Shown here: one piece after another, positions 1 through 5,208 of the stretch | How the letters are laid out: each line of letters starts with the position of its first letter | Position numbering within the stretch: the first letter of the stretch is position 1 | Assembly: GCA_023141985.1 (NCBI GenBank) | Contig: JAGLKH010000123.1 | Span: 1-5,208, forward strand | DNA length: 5,208 nucleotides | Direction of reading: 5' to 3' | Source: Flavobacteriaceae bacterium | GTDB lineage: Bacteria > Bacteroidota > Bacteroidia > Flavobacteriales > Flavobacteriaceae | Notes under the pieces: model-generated | Databases searched by the model: none | Told to the model about the DNA's origin: nothing | What the model saw: only the letters and a program-made list of their open reading frames with translations | Translations under genes and position numbers: made by a program

Positions 1-40
1 TGTTTTTATATAATTTAAATTCTAATTTTTAATATTTAAA
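1..40. other. A/T-rich spacer after the atpE terminator
   Basis: Only two of these 40 bases are G or C. No open frame or start codon for a new gene is visible before the window edge. On the minus strand it lies just beyond the atpE terminator and resembles the A/T-rich leaders before other genes here, so it is probably the untranslated leader of the next gene. In Bacteroidota atp operons that gene is usually atpF, but this is inference because the gene is not in the window. Confidence 0.5.
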
Positions 41-73
41 AAAGCGGTGCAACCAAACGTTGCACCTTGCTTT
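41..73 (-). terminator. Intrinsic terminator after atpE (possibly bidirectional)
   Basis: An 8-bp perfect stem (GGTGCAAC at 46-53 pairing with GTTGCACC at 59-66) closes a 5-base loop. It is extended by a second stem, AAAGC (41-45) with GCTTT (69-73), across a 2-base bulge at 67-68. Read on the minus strand, the hairpin is followed by six U (43 down to 38), the classic form of a rho-independent terminator. On the plus strand six T (71-76) also follow, so it could stop transcripts from either side. The hairpin begins directly at the atpE stop codon (75-77). If atpF and the remaining atp genes lie just downstream, it would act as a partial terminator inside the operon and favour atpB-atpE message. 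Confidence 0.85.
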
Positions 74-74
74 T

Positions 75-320
<246 letters not shown>

Positions 321-342
321 TTAAAATATTAAAAATTAATTA

Positions 343-1434
343 TTAATGTTCATGCTCTTCCATTGCACTGCCAATATATAAGGCAGACAACAGCGTAAAT
401 ATATATGCCTGTATGGCGACTACTAATACTTCAATAACACTTATAAAAACTGAAAAGAAAATAGATGCTGGTGCAATCCAAACACTTTTCGCAATAAATA
501 TTAAAGAAATTAAACTCAATACTATAATGTGTCCTGCTGAAATGTTTGCGAACAAACGAATCATTAGTGAAATTGGTTTTATAAAAATCCCCATGAATTC
601 AATTGGGGCAAGGAATATTTTCATAGGTACAGGCAGACCAGGCATCCAGAAAATATGTTTCCAATAATCTTTATTGCCAACCAATGTTGTAATAACAAAT
701 GTAATTATGGCAAGAACTAAAGTAAATGCTATGTTACCGCTTAAATTTGCACTAAACGGGAAAAATGGAATTAGTCCCATTAAATTATTTATCCAGATAA
801 AGAAAAATAAGGTTAATAAAAATGGTAAGAAGCGTCTATAATTTTTTTCGCCGATATTTGGTATTGCAACCTCATCTCTAATGAAAACTACTAAAGGTTC
901 TGTGAATTTGGCAATTCCTCTAGGGACTCCATTTTCTCTATACGCTCTTGCTGAAAAACCAAAAATTAATACCAATAGTACTATTGATAAAAACATTGAA
1001 AACACCAACTTGGTAATTGAAAAATCTAAAGGTTTAGCATTTATTGTGTGATGAGATTCATCATAACTTAAATAGGAACCATGATTATCTGCTGTTTCAT
1101 TTGCATAATATATTTCTTCATGAAATTTTACAAATTGCTGTTCTCCTTTTTCCACAACAACTTCCCCGTTATCATCGTGTTTAAATTCCGAAGACATAAA
1201 AGTCACCAATCCGTTTTCAGTCCATAAAATTACTGGTAACGGAAATGAAACAGCGTGTCCTTTCCAGTCTAAAATATGAAAATCGTGTGCATCCTTAATA
1301 TGGTGCATAATCATATCTGTTACATTAAACTCTTCTTCTGAAGATTTGGTTTCTTCATTTCCAGAAGCATATCCAAAAAAAGATATGGATAAAAAAAGGC
1401 TTAATAAAAGTGTCTTAAAAGTATTGATTTGCAT
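343..1434 (-). CDS. atpB: ATP synthase Fo subunit a, long N-terminal form
   Basis: Subunit a forms the two ion half-channels against the c-ring. At 363 residues it is about 90 longer than the E. coli protein (271). The extra length is an N-terminal hydrophobic signal-like segment (about 7-22, possible cleavage near 23-25) and a polar, His/Glu-rich periplasmic region up to about 138, with the PLPVIL stretch near 66-71. Membrane segments follow at about 140-161, 203-224, 234-252, 280-315 and 319-353. The essential channel arginine is Arg293 in the motif IRLFANISAG. At the positions of E. coli Glu219 and His245 the protein has His302 and Glu335. This exchanged pair is known from mitochondrial and many bacterial a subunits. 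Gln342 matches E. coli Gln252. The ATG at 1434 follows an 87-bp gap containing a consensus promoter, and atpE follows after 25 bp. Identity is secure. Cleavage of the N-terminal segment is inferred. Confidence 0.98.
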   Translation of the reverse strand: MQINTFKTLLLSLFLSISFFGYASGNEETKSSEEEFNVTDMIMHHIKDAHDFHILDWKGHAVSFPLPVILWTENGLVTFMSSEFKHDDNGEVVVEKGEQQFVKFHEEIYYANETADNHGSYLSYDESHHTINAKPLDFSITKLVFSMFLSIVLLVLIFGFSARAYRENGVPRGIAKFTEPLVVFIRDEVAIPNIGEKNYRRFLPFLLTLFFFIWINNLMGLIPFFPFSANLSGNIAFTLVLAIITFVITTLVGNKDYWKHIFWMPGLPVPMKIFLAPIEFMGIFIKPISLMIRLFANISAGHIIVLSLISLIFIAKSVWIAPASIFFSVFISVIEVLVVAIQAYIFTLLSALYIGSAMEEHEH

Positions 1435-1438
1435 CAGT

Positions 1439-1465
1439 TTGTCTAATTAAAAATACCTTGTCTAA
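1439..1465 (-). repeat. 8-bp direct repeat in the atpB leader
   Basis: TTGTCTAA occurs at 1439-1446 and 1458-1465 (plus-strand reading), with starts 19 bp apart, close to two helical turns. Read as mRNA it is UUAGACAA twice within the predicted atpB 5' leader. The first copy is part of a longer unit, AGTTTGTC (1436-1443), whose exact inverted copy, GACAAACT, lies at 1500-1507 over the promoter's upstream element. This could be a regulator site or chance in A/T-rich DNA. Confidence 0.35.
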
Positions 1466-1474
1466 AATTCGGTG

Positions 1475-1505
1475 CAAATATACATTCATTATTATAATTG
1501 ACAAA
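1475..1505 (-). promoter_or_regulatory. Promoter for atpB-atpE (Bacteroidota consensus)
   Basis: On the minus strand TTTG (1505-1502) is followed after 19 bases by TATATTTG (1482-1475). This matches the Bacteroidota primary sigma-factor consensus TTTG-N(about 19-21)-TAnnTTTG at every specified base. Transcription should start near 1468-1471, giving a leader of about 35 nt before the atpB ATG. It sits in the one real gap of the cluster, directly before the first structural Fo gene, which supports a genuine role. Confidence 0.8.
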
Positions 1506-1521
1506 CTAATATTAACAATGT

Positions 1522-1905
1522 TTAGCGTTTTTGAAGAAATTTATTTAAGCTAAATATTTCGAAGGTTAGAAACAGAAAATATGGTATGAAAAAATTGATA
1601 ACCTCAAGTTGTGAATGATCTGATTTTCCAAAGAACAAAGGCAATAAAAATACAATTGCTAATATCATTTTTAACAAGGTTAGCCCCAAAAACAATTGAT
1701 ACATTTTATCGCTTCCTTGTTTGTTCTTATAATTTAATACAGAATATATTATAAATACTAATACTGAATTAAACACGTAAATAGTCCAAATTGGAAAATA
1801 GAGCTGTCCTTCAAAAAATTGATGAATAATGTAAAAATGAATTGAAAAAAGTATTATGGTGAAACCTAATAACCTTAGTATAAAACTACTTGTTTTTTTG
1901 TTCAT
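1522..1905 (-). CDS. Four-helix membrane protein in the AtpI position
   Basis: This is an uncharacterised 127-residue integral membrane protein. Four hydrophobic helices are visible at about 7-28, 38-58, 69-92 and 101-121. The ends are basic (MNKKTSSF at the start, KFLQKR at the end) and a short polar loop (KNKQGSDK, 60-67) joins helices 2 and 3. Lysine 79 lies within helix 3. There is no catalytic motif. Its place between atpZ and atpB is where other bacteria encode AtpI (UncI), a membrane protein that helps assemble the c-ring, so a related assembly role is plausible. The sequence alone does not prove homology to AtpI. I recall a flavobacterial domain of unknown function (DUF6168) in this setting but cannot verify the match. 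The ATG at 1905 overlaps the end of atpZ by 20 bp, suggesting coupled translation. An internal promoter in atpZ lies about 50 bp upstream. Confidence 0.85.
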   Translation of the reverse strand: MNKKTSSFILRLLGFTIILFSIHFYIIHQFFEGQLYFPIWTIYVFNSVLVFIIYSVLNYKNKQGSDKMYQLFLGLTLLKMILAIVFLLPLFFGKSDHSQLEVINFFIPYFLFLTFEIFSLNKFLQKR

Positions 1906-2155
1906 TGGAATTGTCTTTATTTGAGAAACGTGTAACCTGTTTAATAACGAAATACAAAGCTATACCTATTGAAGTTAGTGAACAAATAATTGCAAATAAG
2001 CTGTACTTATTTGGGTATTTTTCATCGAGTTTAATTCCTAAAAATACTCCAAGACCAATAATGGCAATCATTTGAAAGCCTATGCCAGAAAAACGAGCAT
2101 AGGTATTAAGCCGTTCTTTCGGTTTCTGCTCTTGGCTTTTGTTGTTGCTGTTCAC
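1886..2155 (-). CDS. atpZ: AtpZ-type ATP synthase accessory membrane protein
   Basis: This 89-residue protein has two transmembrane helices (about 25-42 and 51-72). The family's glycine pattern ends helix 1 as GVFLGIKLDEK (36-46; Gly36, Gly40, Asp44). The hydrophilic N-terminus carries KPKERLNTYARFSG (11-24), and the tail is polar and Lys/Asn-rich. These traits fit the AtpZ/AtpI (ATPase_gene1) family found before atpB in many operons. In alkaliphilic Bacillus, AtpZ and AtpI have been proposed to supply Mg2+ or Ca2+ to the synthase. The function in Bacteroidota is untested. The start must be GTG at 2155, because the frame is closed by TAA at 2171-2173 and holds no other usual start until Met29, which would remove part of helix 1. 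This start lies 50 bp inside the bactofilin gene, in another frame. The next gene overlaps the end by 20 bp. Confidence 0.92.
   Translation of the reverse strand: MNSNNKSQEQKPKERLNTYARFSGIGFQMIAIIGLGVFLGIKLDEKYPNKYSLFAIICSLTSIGIALYFVIKQVTRFSNKDNSNEQKNK
1955..1986 (-). promoter_or_regulatory. Candidate internal promoter inside atpZ
   Basis: On the minus strand TTTG (1986-1983) and TAGCTTTG (1962-1955) are separated by 20 bases, a full match to the Bacteroidota promoter consensus. Transcription would start near 1948-1951, about 45 nt before the 127-residue membrane protein gene. It is embedded in atpZ coding sequence, so part of the match may be forced by the protein. Full two-box matches are nonetheless rare in this window: the only other one on this strand is the atpB promoter. 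Confidence 0.45.
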
Positions 2156-2534
2156 CTTTGTTAAGTTCTTTTACTGCGCCTTTCATACTACAAACTGCGT
2201 TAAATGTAGCTCCGGGTTCAACAGCTAGTTTCCCTACTTCAACTTCGCCTTCAATATGTGCTGAAGTTTTGAGAGTTAAAGTGCCTGATAGTTTTAGCTT
2301 TCCTGAGAATTTCCCTTCGAAATCGGCATTTGCACCATCTAAAGTGCCGTTAATAATTCCTGTTTTTCCTACTACTATCTTTCCAGGAGTTTTTAAAGTT
2401 CCTTGAATTGTTCCATCAATTCTAAAAGCTCCTTTGCTTGTAATGTCACCAACTACCTTAGTGCCTTGAGCTATGATGTTTTGTTGAGAAGTGTTGTCTG
2501 TTGTCATCTTTCTTTTTTTATTGTCTGAAAACAT
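2106..2534 (-). CDS. Bactofilin (polymer-forming cytoskeletal protein)
   Basis: Bactofilins are small proteins that polymerise without nucleotides into filaments or membrane-associated patches, and in various bacteria they position cell-wall or polar machinery. This 142-residue protein has a short basic N-terminus (1-18) and a central domain of about 19-121 made of short glycine-punctuated repeats, for example GTKVVGDITSKG at 24-35 and GKIVVGKTGIINGTLDG at 51-67. This is the pattern of the family's right-handed beta-helix. A polar tail rich in Gln and Glu follows (about 127-142). Most of that tail is encoded in the 50 bp shared with atpZ. The ATG at 2534 lies 19 bp after sprE. An alternative ATG at 2507 (Met10) has a more A-rich leader and would remove only disordered residues. 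The cellular role here is unknown. Co-transcription with sprE and the atp genes is likely from spacing. Confidence 0.94.
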   Translation of the reverse strand: MFSDNKKRKMTTDNTSQQNIIAQGTKVVGDITSKGAFRIDGTIQGTLKTPGKIVVGKTGIINGTLDGANADFEGKFSGKLKLSGTLTLKTSAHIEGEVEVGKLAVEPGATFNAVCSMKGAVKELNKGEQQQQKPRAETERTA

Positions 2535-2553
2535 GGTTGCTATTAATTAGTTG

Positions 2554-5088
2554 TTATTGAGATTTTAGGTATTCTTCCAAATTTTTATGAATCTGGATAA
2601 TTTGATAGTTTGGGGAAGAAATTGCGAAATGTGCTCTATCAATTATATGTTTAATGTCTTTTAATAAATCTGCCAATCCTAAAGCGCCTTCAATACTTTT
2701 AAAACCATGCACAACTAGAAATATTGTGTTGTGATTATAGTTGTCTTTAGAAGTACTTAAATCAAAATATTTTACTTTTTTAACGGCTTCATCTAAATTT
2801 TTAAAAAACTCATCTACTTCTTCGGTCGAAGTATTTGTAAATTGATAAATAGCTTTAAAATTTTTGGCTTCTAAATCATCTGCAAAATCCTTTTTTGCAA
2901 GTAAAGGAATTACGGTTTGCATCATATCTTCTGCTTTCTTTCCTTCTGGACTATTAGGATAATTTAAAGCAATAAAATTTATAGATTCTTTGTAACTCTC
3001 ATAGCCATAAAGTCTTGCTTTAGAGACTGCCTTTAAAAATTCAAATTTTGGCACAATGGATTCTCCATCAAAGTTTATAATATATGTATCGCATTTTGAA
3101 ATAACTTCTAAATACTCTTGATTTTCAAACCGTTTATACAGGCTTGTATAAATATTTTCGGGACTGTTCTCGTCTTTTCCTAAAACTGTTTCCGGATTTA
3201 ATAATATCGTTGCATATCTTGAACCTGGATGTTTAGAAATAATGTTGTTTTTAGCTATTTCGGCTTCACCTTCTAAATTTAAAAACTTGTATATTTTATA
3301 TAAATTGTATTTTGAAGGTAAAATCAATCTTTCTTCCGGATTATTTTTTAACAAGGCTTGTAGTTTGCCTTTTGCTAAATTATATTCTTTAAACTTGTCT
3401 TTATATATCAACCCTAATTGATAGTAAGCAAAGTTTCGATCTTTGGATAAACTGTCTATAGCTTTTTCTTCTGAAGGAATTCTCGCAATATAAAACTGTG
3501 GGTCAAATAGTTCTTCTTCTGTTGCATTAGCTAATTCTTCATCTACTACTATATCGCTTAGATTTGTAGTCTTTTTGTCAGACCATCTCCAGTTATCTTC
3601 AAGTTGGCGTTCTCCCCAGGTTTTAACAAATTCATTCTTACCAAAAGCTACAGTTATGGGGTTATAAAAATAGAATGCTTCAGTACTTTCTCTTTCTCCA
3701 AAAGCTGATTTAGAGCGACTACTCTCATTGGATATTAATCCACTTGAGCGTTTCGCAATTTCTTCTTTTTCTTTTAGCGCTTCAGCTTTTTGTTTTAAAT
3801 CGTTGGTATAATCAGTAAACAAAGCTAATCTGTCTTCTTCTGACATATTTACAAGAGTTAAAATACTATCGTTTCTTTGAGCTACATTTTCATAATAAAT
3901 AACATCATCCAGGTTGTCTCTTTTTCTTTTAATCGTTCTAAATAACTTGGTTTTCTGGTTCAAATTAAGCATTGTGCTGTCATAATATGCTCCAGAATTT
4001 TTATATTCTAAGTTATCAAAACTCATGTCTCCTAAAGTTTGATAGCTTAAGGCATTAAGAAATTTATCTTGAGAGACTGCCCGTAACGATTTATTATAAA
4101 ATTTAATTGCTAAAGAATCAGAATCATTCTCTTTATGATACTCTGCAATTTGATGATAAATTTTATCGAGATAAGGTTTGTTTTCTCTATCATATTCCAG
4201 ATCTGTTAATAATTCTAAAAACTCTAGTTTATTGCCCTTTTCGAAGTTAAAGTTCTTAGCTTTTTCAATATGTGCACTTATTAAATAAATTCTTGGAGTT
4301 TTTCTATTTAGTTCGATAACTTTATTAAATGCAATATTGGCACTGTCTTTATCTCCTAATTGATTATAGAGTTGTCCTTGAATAAAGCGATAGCGTCCTC
4401 TTTCGTCATTATTTTTAGTTTCGGCAGATGCAATTTCTAATTGTGTTACAGCGCTATCCAATGACTTTGTATTAATGTAAGCTTGAGCGAGCATGGATGT
4501 TGCGTCGGCTAAATCTTGAGACTTAAGTTCTTCTTGATATAATAGTCGTTTTAAATTTTTAATAGCCAATTCATCGTTTTCTAAGCGAATGTTTGCTTTC
4601 TCTCTCCAAATTTTTGCTTGATTTATCTTATCGCTTGCTGGATATTTAAAAAGAATAAAGTTAAAAGCCTCCAGGGCCGGTACAAAGCGTTGATCGAAAT
4701 ACCTTGCTTTTCCTAAAAGCAAATACGCCTCGTCTATTTGAGGATTCTTTTCCTTCCCTTCAATATTCATTGAATGTTTTTGAATGGCTTTTACAGCTTT
4801 TTCTTCTGCTTTGTTAAAATTGTCGTTCTTAGATTGCCCTGGGAGTAAAACCTCATCGGATACTTGCATGCGTTCTATTGGTAAAATCTCCCAATAATTA
4901 TCGGCATAATCGTTAGCAAGGTTTTCTTTACCTTGTTCTAACGCATTATAACCATTAAACAAAGTGTTATATTCTGCAGTAACTGCATGAAAATTTCGGC
5001 TAACAAAATTATCTTTCTTGCGTGAACAAGCTGTAATAAGAATTACAGATATTAAAAGTATTGATTTAGCTTTAAAAAATGTCCTCAA
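2554..5088 (-). CDS. sprE: SprE/PorW-type TPR lipoprotein of type IX secretion
   Basis: SprE (PorW in Porphyromonas) is an outer-membrane-linked periplasmic lipoprotein needed for type IX secretion and, in gliding species, motility. PorW has been reported to link the PorK/N ring to the Sov translocon. The 844-residue protein begins with a lipoprotein signal peptide: Arg2/Lys6/Lys8, a hydrophobic core at 9-18 and lipobox ITAC with Cys21. The residues after Cys21 (SRKKDN) lack the acidic surface-export signal, which fits periplasmic orientation. TPR-like helix pairs are visible near 118-152, 196-228, 232-264, 306-340 and 346-377. A charged coiled stretch spans about 415-446. A distinctive aromatic block (FYFYNPITVAFGKNEF, 472-487, then WGERQLEDNWRW to 502) is typical of this family as I know it. 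More TPR-like repeats lie at about 550-625 and 644-720, with an alpha/beta-looking C-terminal module (about 740-844). The start is TTG at 5088; an upstream TAA at 5101-5103 excludes an ATG. No gliding genes are in the window, so motility is not implied. Confidence 0.92.
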   Translation of the reverse strand: MRTFFKAKSILLISVILITACSRKKDNFVSRNFHAVTAEYNTLFNGYNALEQGKENLANDYADNYWEILPIERMQVSDEVLLPGQSKNDNFNKAEEKAVKAIQKHSMNIEGKEKNPQIDEAYLLLGKARYFDQRFVPALEAFNFILFKYPASDKINQAKIWREKANIRLENDELAIKNLKRLLYQEELKSQDLADATSMLAQAYINTKSLDSAVTQLEIASAETKNNDERGRYRFIQGQLYNQLGDKDSANIAFNKVIELNRKTPRIYLISAHIEKAKNFNFEKGNKLEFLELLTDLEYDRENKPYLDKIYHQIAEYHKENDSDSLAIKFYNKSLRAVSQDKFLNALSYQTLGDMSFDNLEYKNSGAYYDSTMLNLNQKTKLFRTIKRKRDNLDDVIYYENVAQRNDSILTLVNMSEEDRLALFTDYTNDLKQKAEALKEKEEIAKRSSGLISNESSRSKSAFGERESTEAFYFYNPITVAFGKNEFVKTWGERQLEDNWRWSDKKTTNLSDIVVDEELANATEEELFDPQFYIARIPSEEKAIDSLSKDRNFAYYQLGLIYKDKFKEYNLAKGKLQALLKNNPEERLILPSKYNLYKIYKFLNLEGEAEIAKNNIISKHPGSRYATILLNPETVLGKDENSPENIYTSLYKRFENQEYLEVISKCDTYIINFDGESIVPKFEFLKAVSKARLYGYESYKESINFIALNYPNSPEGKKAEDMMQTVIPLLAKKDFADDLEAKNFKAIYQFTNTSTEEVDEFFKNLDEAVKKVKYFDLSTSKDNYNHNTIFLVVHGFKSIEGALGLADLLKDIKHIIDRAHFAISSPNYQIIQIHKNLEEYLKSQ

Positions 5089-5124
5089 CGTTGGTTCAAT
5101 TTAGTAAATGAATAACTAAAAACA

Positions 5125-5142
5125 CTACATAAAAGTATGTAG
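5125..5142. repeat. Perfect 7-bp inverted repeat upstream of sprE
   Basis: CTACATA (5125-5131) and TATGTAG (5136-5142) form a perfect stem around a 4-base AAAG loop, ending about 37 bp before the sprE start codon. In minus-strand RNA it would be a stem-loop followed by UGUUUUUAG. That could be a weak terminator for an upstream gene, a 5'-leader hairpin of sprE mRNA, or an operator palindrome. The stem is A/T-rich, so terminator strength would be low. Confidence 0.4.
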
Positions 5143-5147
5143 AAACG

Positions 5148-5181
5148 TAAAAATAACCATCTTTTTTAATTTAACTACAAA
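5148..5181 (-). promoter_or_regulatory. Weak candidate promoter for sprE
   Basis: TTTG (5181-5178) is followed after 22 bases by TATTTTTA (5155-5148), which matches TAnnTTTG except for the final G. The spacing is at the long end for flavobacterial promoters. If real, transcription would begin near 5141-5145, at the edge of the 5125-5142 hairpin, with a leader of about 55 nt before the TTG start. The support is modest, and the main promoter may lie outside the window. Confidence 0.25.
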
Positions 5182-5208
5182 AACAGCCGACTTTTAGCCT
5201 GCAAAGTG

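Larger units (their letters stand above)
1435..1521 (-). other. 87-bp intergenic region and leader upstream of atpB
   Basis: This is the only sizeable gap inside the gene cluster; the other junctions overlap or are 25 bp or less. It contains a complete Bacteroidota-type promoter (1475-1505) followed by a predicted leader of about 35 nt. Two copies of an 8-bp direct repeat lie in the leader. No small open reading frame or terminator hairpin is evident after the upstream gene's stop codon, so read-through from upstream into atpB is probably possible as well. Confidence 0.7.
5089..5208. other. Spacer upstream of sprE
   Basis: No gene is visible in these 120 bases. A short minus-strand frame without a start runs from the window edge to TAG near 5176-5178 and could be the tail of an upstream gene, but it is only about ten codons long. 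The region holds a perfect short hairpin and a weak promoter-like pair, and it presumably supplies the leader of the sprE transcript. Confidence 0.4.

Noticed and set aside
413..667. Plus-strand open frame antisense to atpB
   Set aside because: It lies wholly within the well-supported atpB gene, its translation resembles no family, and it has no promoter or leader. It is a shadow of atpB codons.
696..703. TACATTTG box inside atpB (minus strand)
   Set aside because: It matches the -7 promoter box but has no TTTG 19-21 bases upstream. Similar lone boxes at 3820-3827 and 5004-5011 inside sprE were dropped for the same reason.
1890..2075. Plus-strand open frame antisense to atpZ
   Set aside because: It covers most of atpZ in reverse, and atpZ has clear family features. 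There is no independent support for the antisense frame.
2158..2406. Plus-strand open frame antisense to the bactofilin gene
   Set aside because: The Ser/Pro/Phe-rich translation is what the reverse of Gly/Lys/Thr-rich bactofilin repeats gives. No independent support.
2505..2507. Downstream ATG (Met10) as the true bactofilin start
   Set aside because: Its A-rich leader is attractive, but the ATG at 2534 has normal spacing from sprE and the first residues look like typical bactofilin N-termini. Kept only as an alternative.
5184..5201. Possible terminator hairpin of an upstream gene (CAG...CTG followed by U5 on the minus strand)
   Set aside because: Only three base pairs form before mismatches and a bulge, too weak to call. 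The U-run alone is not evidence in A/T-rich DNA.

Overview
The window comes from a Bacteroidota genome, most likely a member of the Flavobacteriaceae. The evidence is the low G+C, the absence of Shine-Dalgarno sequences (start codons follow A/T-rich leaders), a promoter of the Bacteroidota type (TTTG / TAnnTTTG), an F-type ATP synthase a subunit with a long signal-peptide-bearing N-terminus, and a SprE/PorW-like lipoprotein of the type IX secretion and gliding system. I do not assign a genus.

All six genes lie on the minus strand and read from high to low coordinates. A spacer of about 120 bp (5089-5208) holds a 7-bp-stem hairpin and a weak candidate promoter. Next come sprE/porW (5088-2554, TTG start), a bactofilin (2534-2106), atpZ (2155-1886, GTG start, overlapping the bactofilin gene by 50 bp), a four-helix membrane protein (1905-1522, overlapping atpZ by 20 bp), atpB (1434-343) and atpE (317-75). 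An intrinsic hairpin terminator with U-run (41-73) follows atpE immediately. The remaining 40 bp are very A/T-rich and probably lead to the next atp gene outside the window.

atpZ, the membrane protein, atpB and atpE form the Fo front end of an ATP synthase operon: two accessory membrane proteins in the usual AtpZ/AtpI position, then the stator channel (subunit a) and the rotor ring (subunit c). The key residues are present: Arg293 in a and Glu67 in c. The c subunit lacks the extra Na+ ligands, so a proton-driven enzyme is predicted. Upstream and apparently co-transcribed are a type IX secretion lipoprotein and a polymer-forming cytoskeletal protein. SprE needs a machine powered by the proton gradient, so the pairing with Fo genes is suggestive, but nothing in the sequence shows a functional link beyond adjacency.

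The most useful regulatory readings are a full-consensus promoter in the 87-bp gap before atpB, a second full-consensus promoter inside atpZ, and the terminator after atpE. Together they could separate Fo expression from the secretion/cytoskeleton genes and make c-subunit mRNA more abundant than downstream messages. I see no mobile elements, tRNA or rRNA genes, CRISPR arrays or clearly novel multigene system. Most of the window is a conserved chromosomal housekeeping region.
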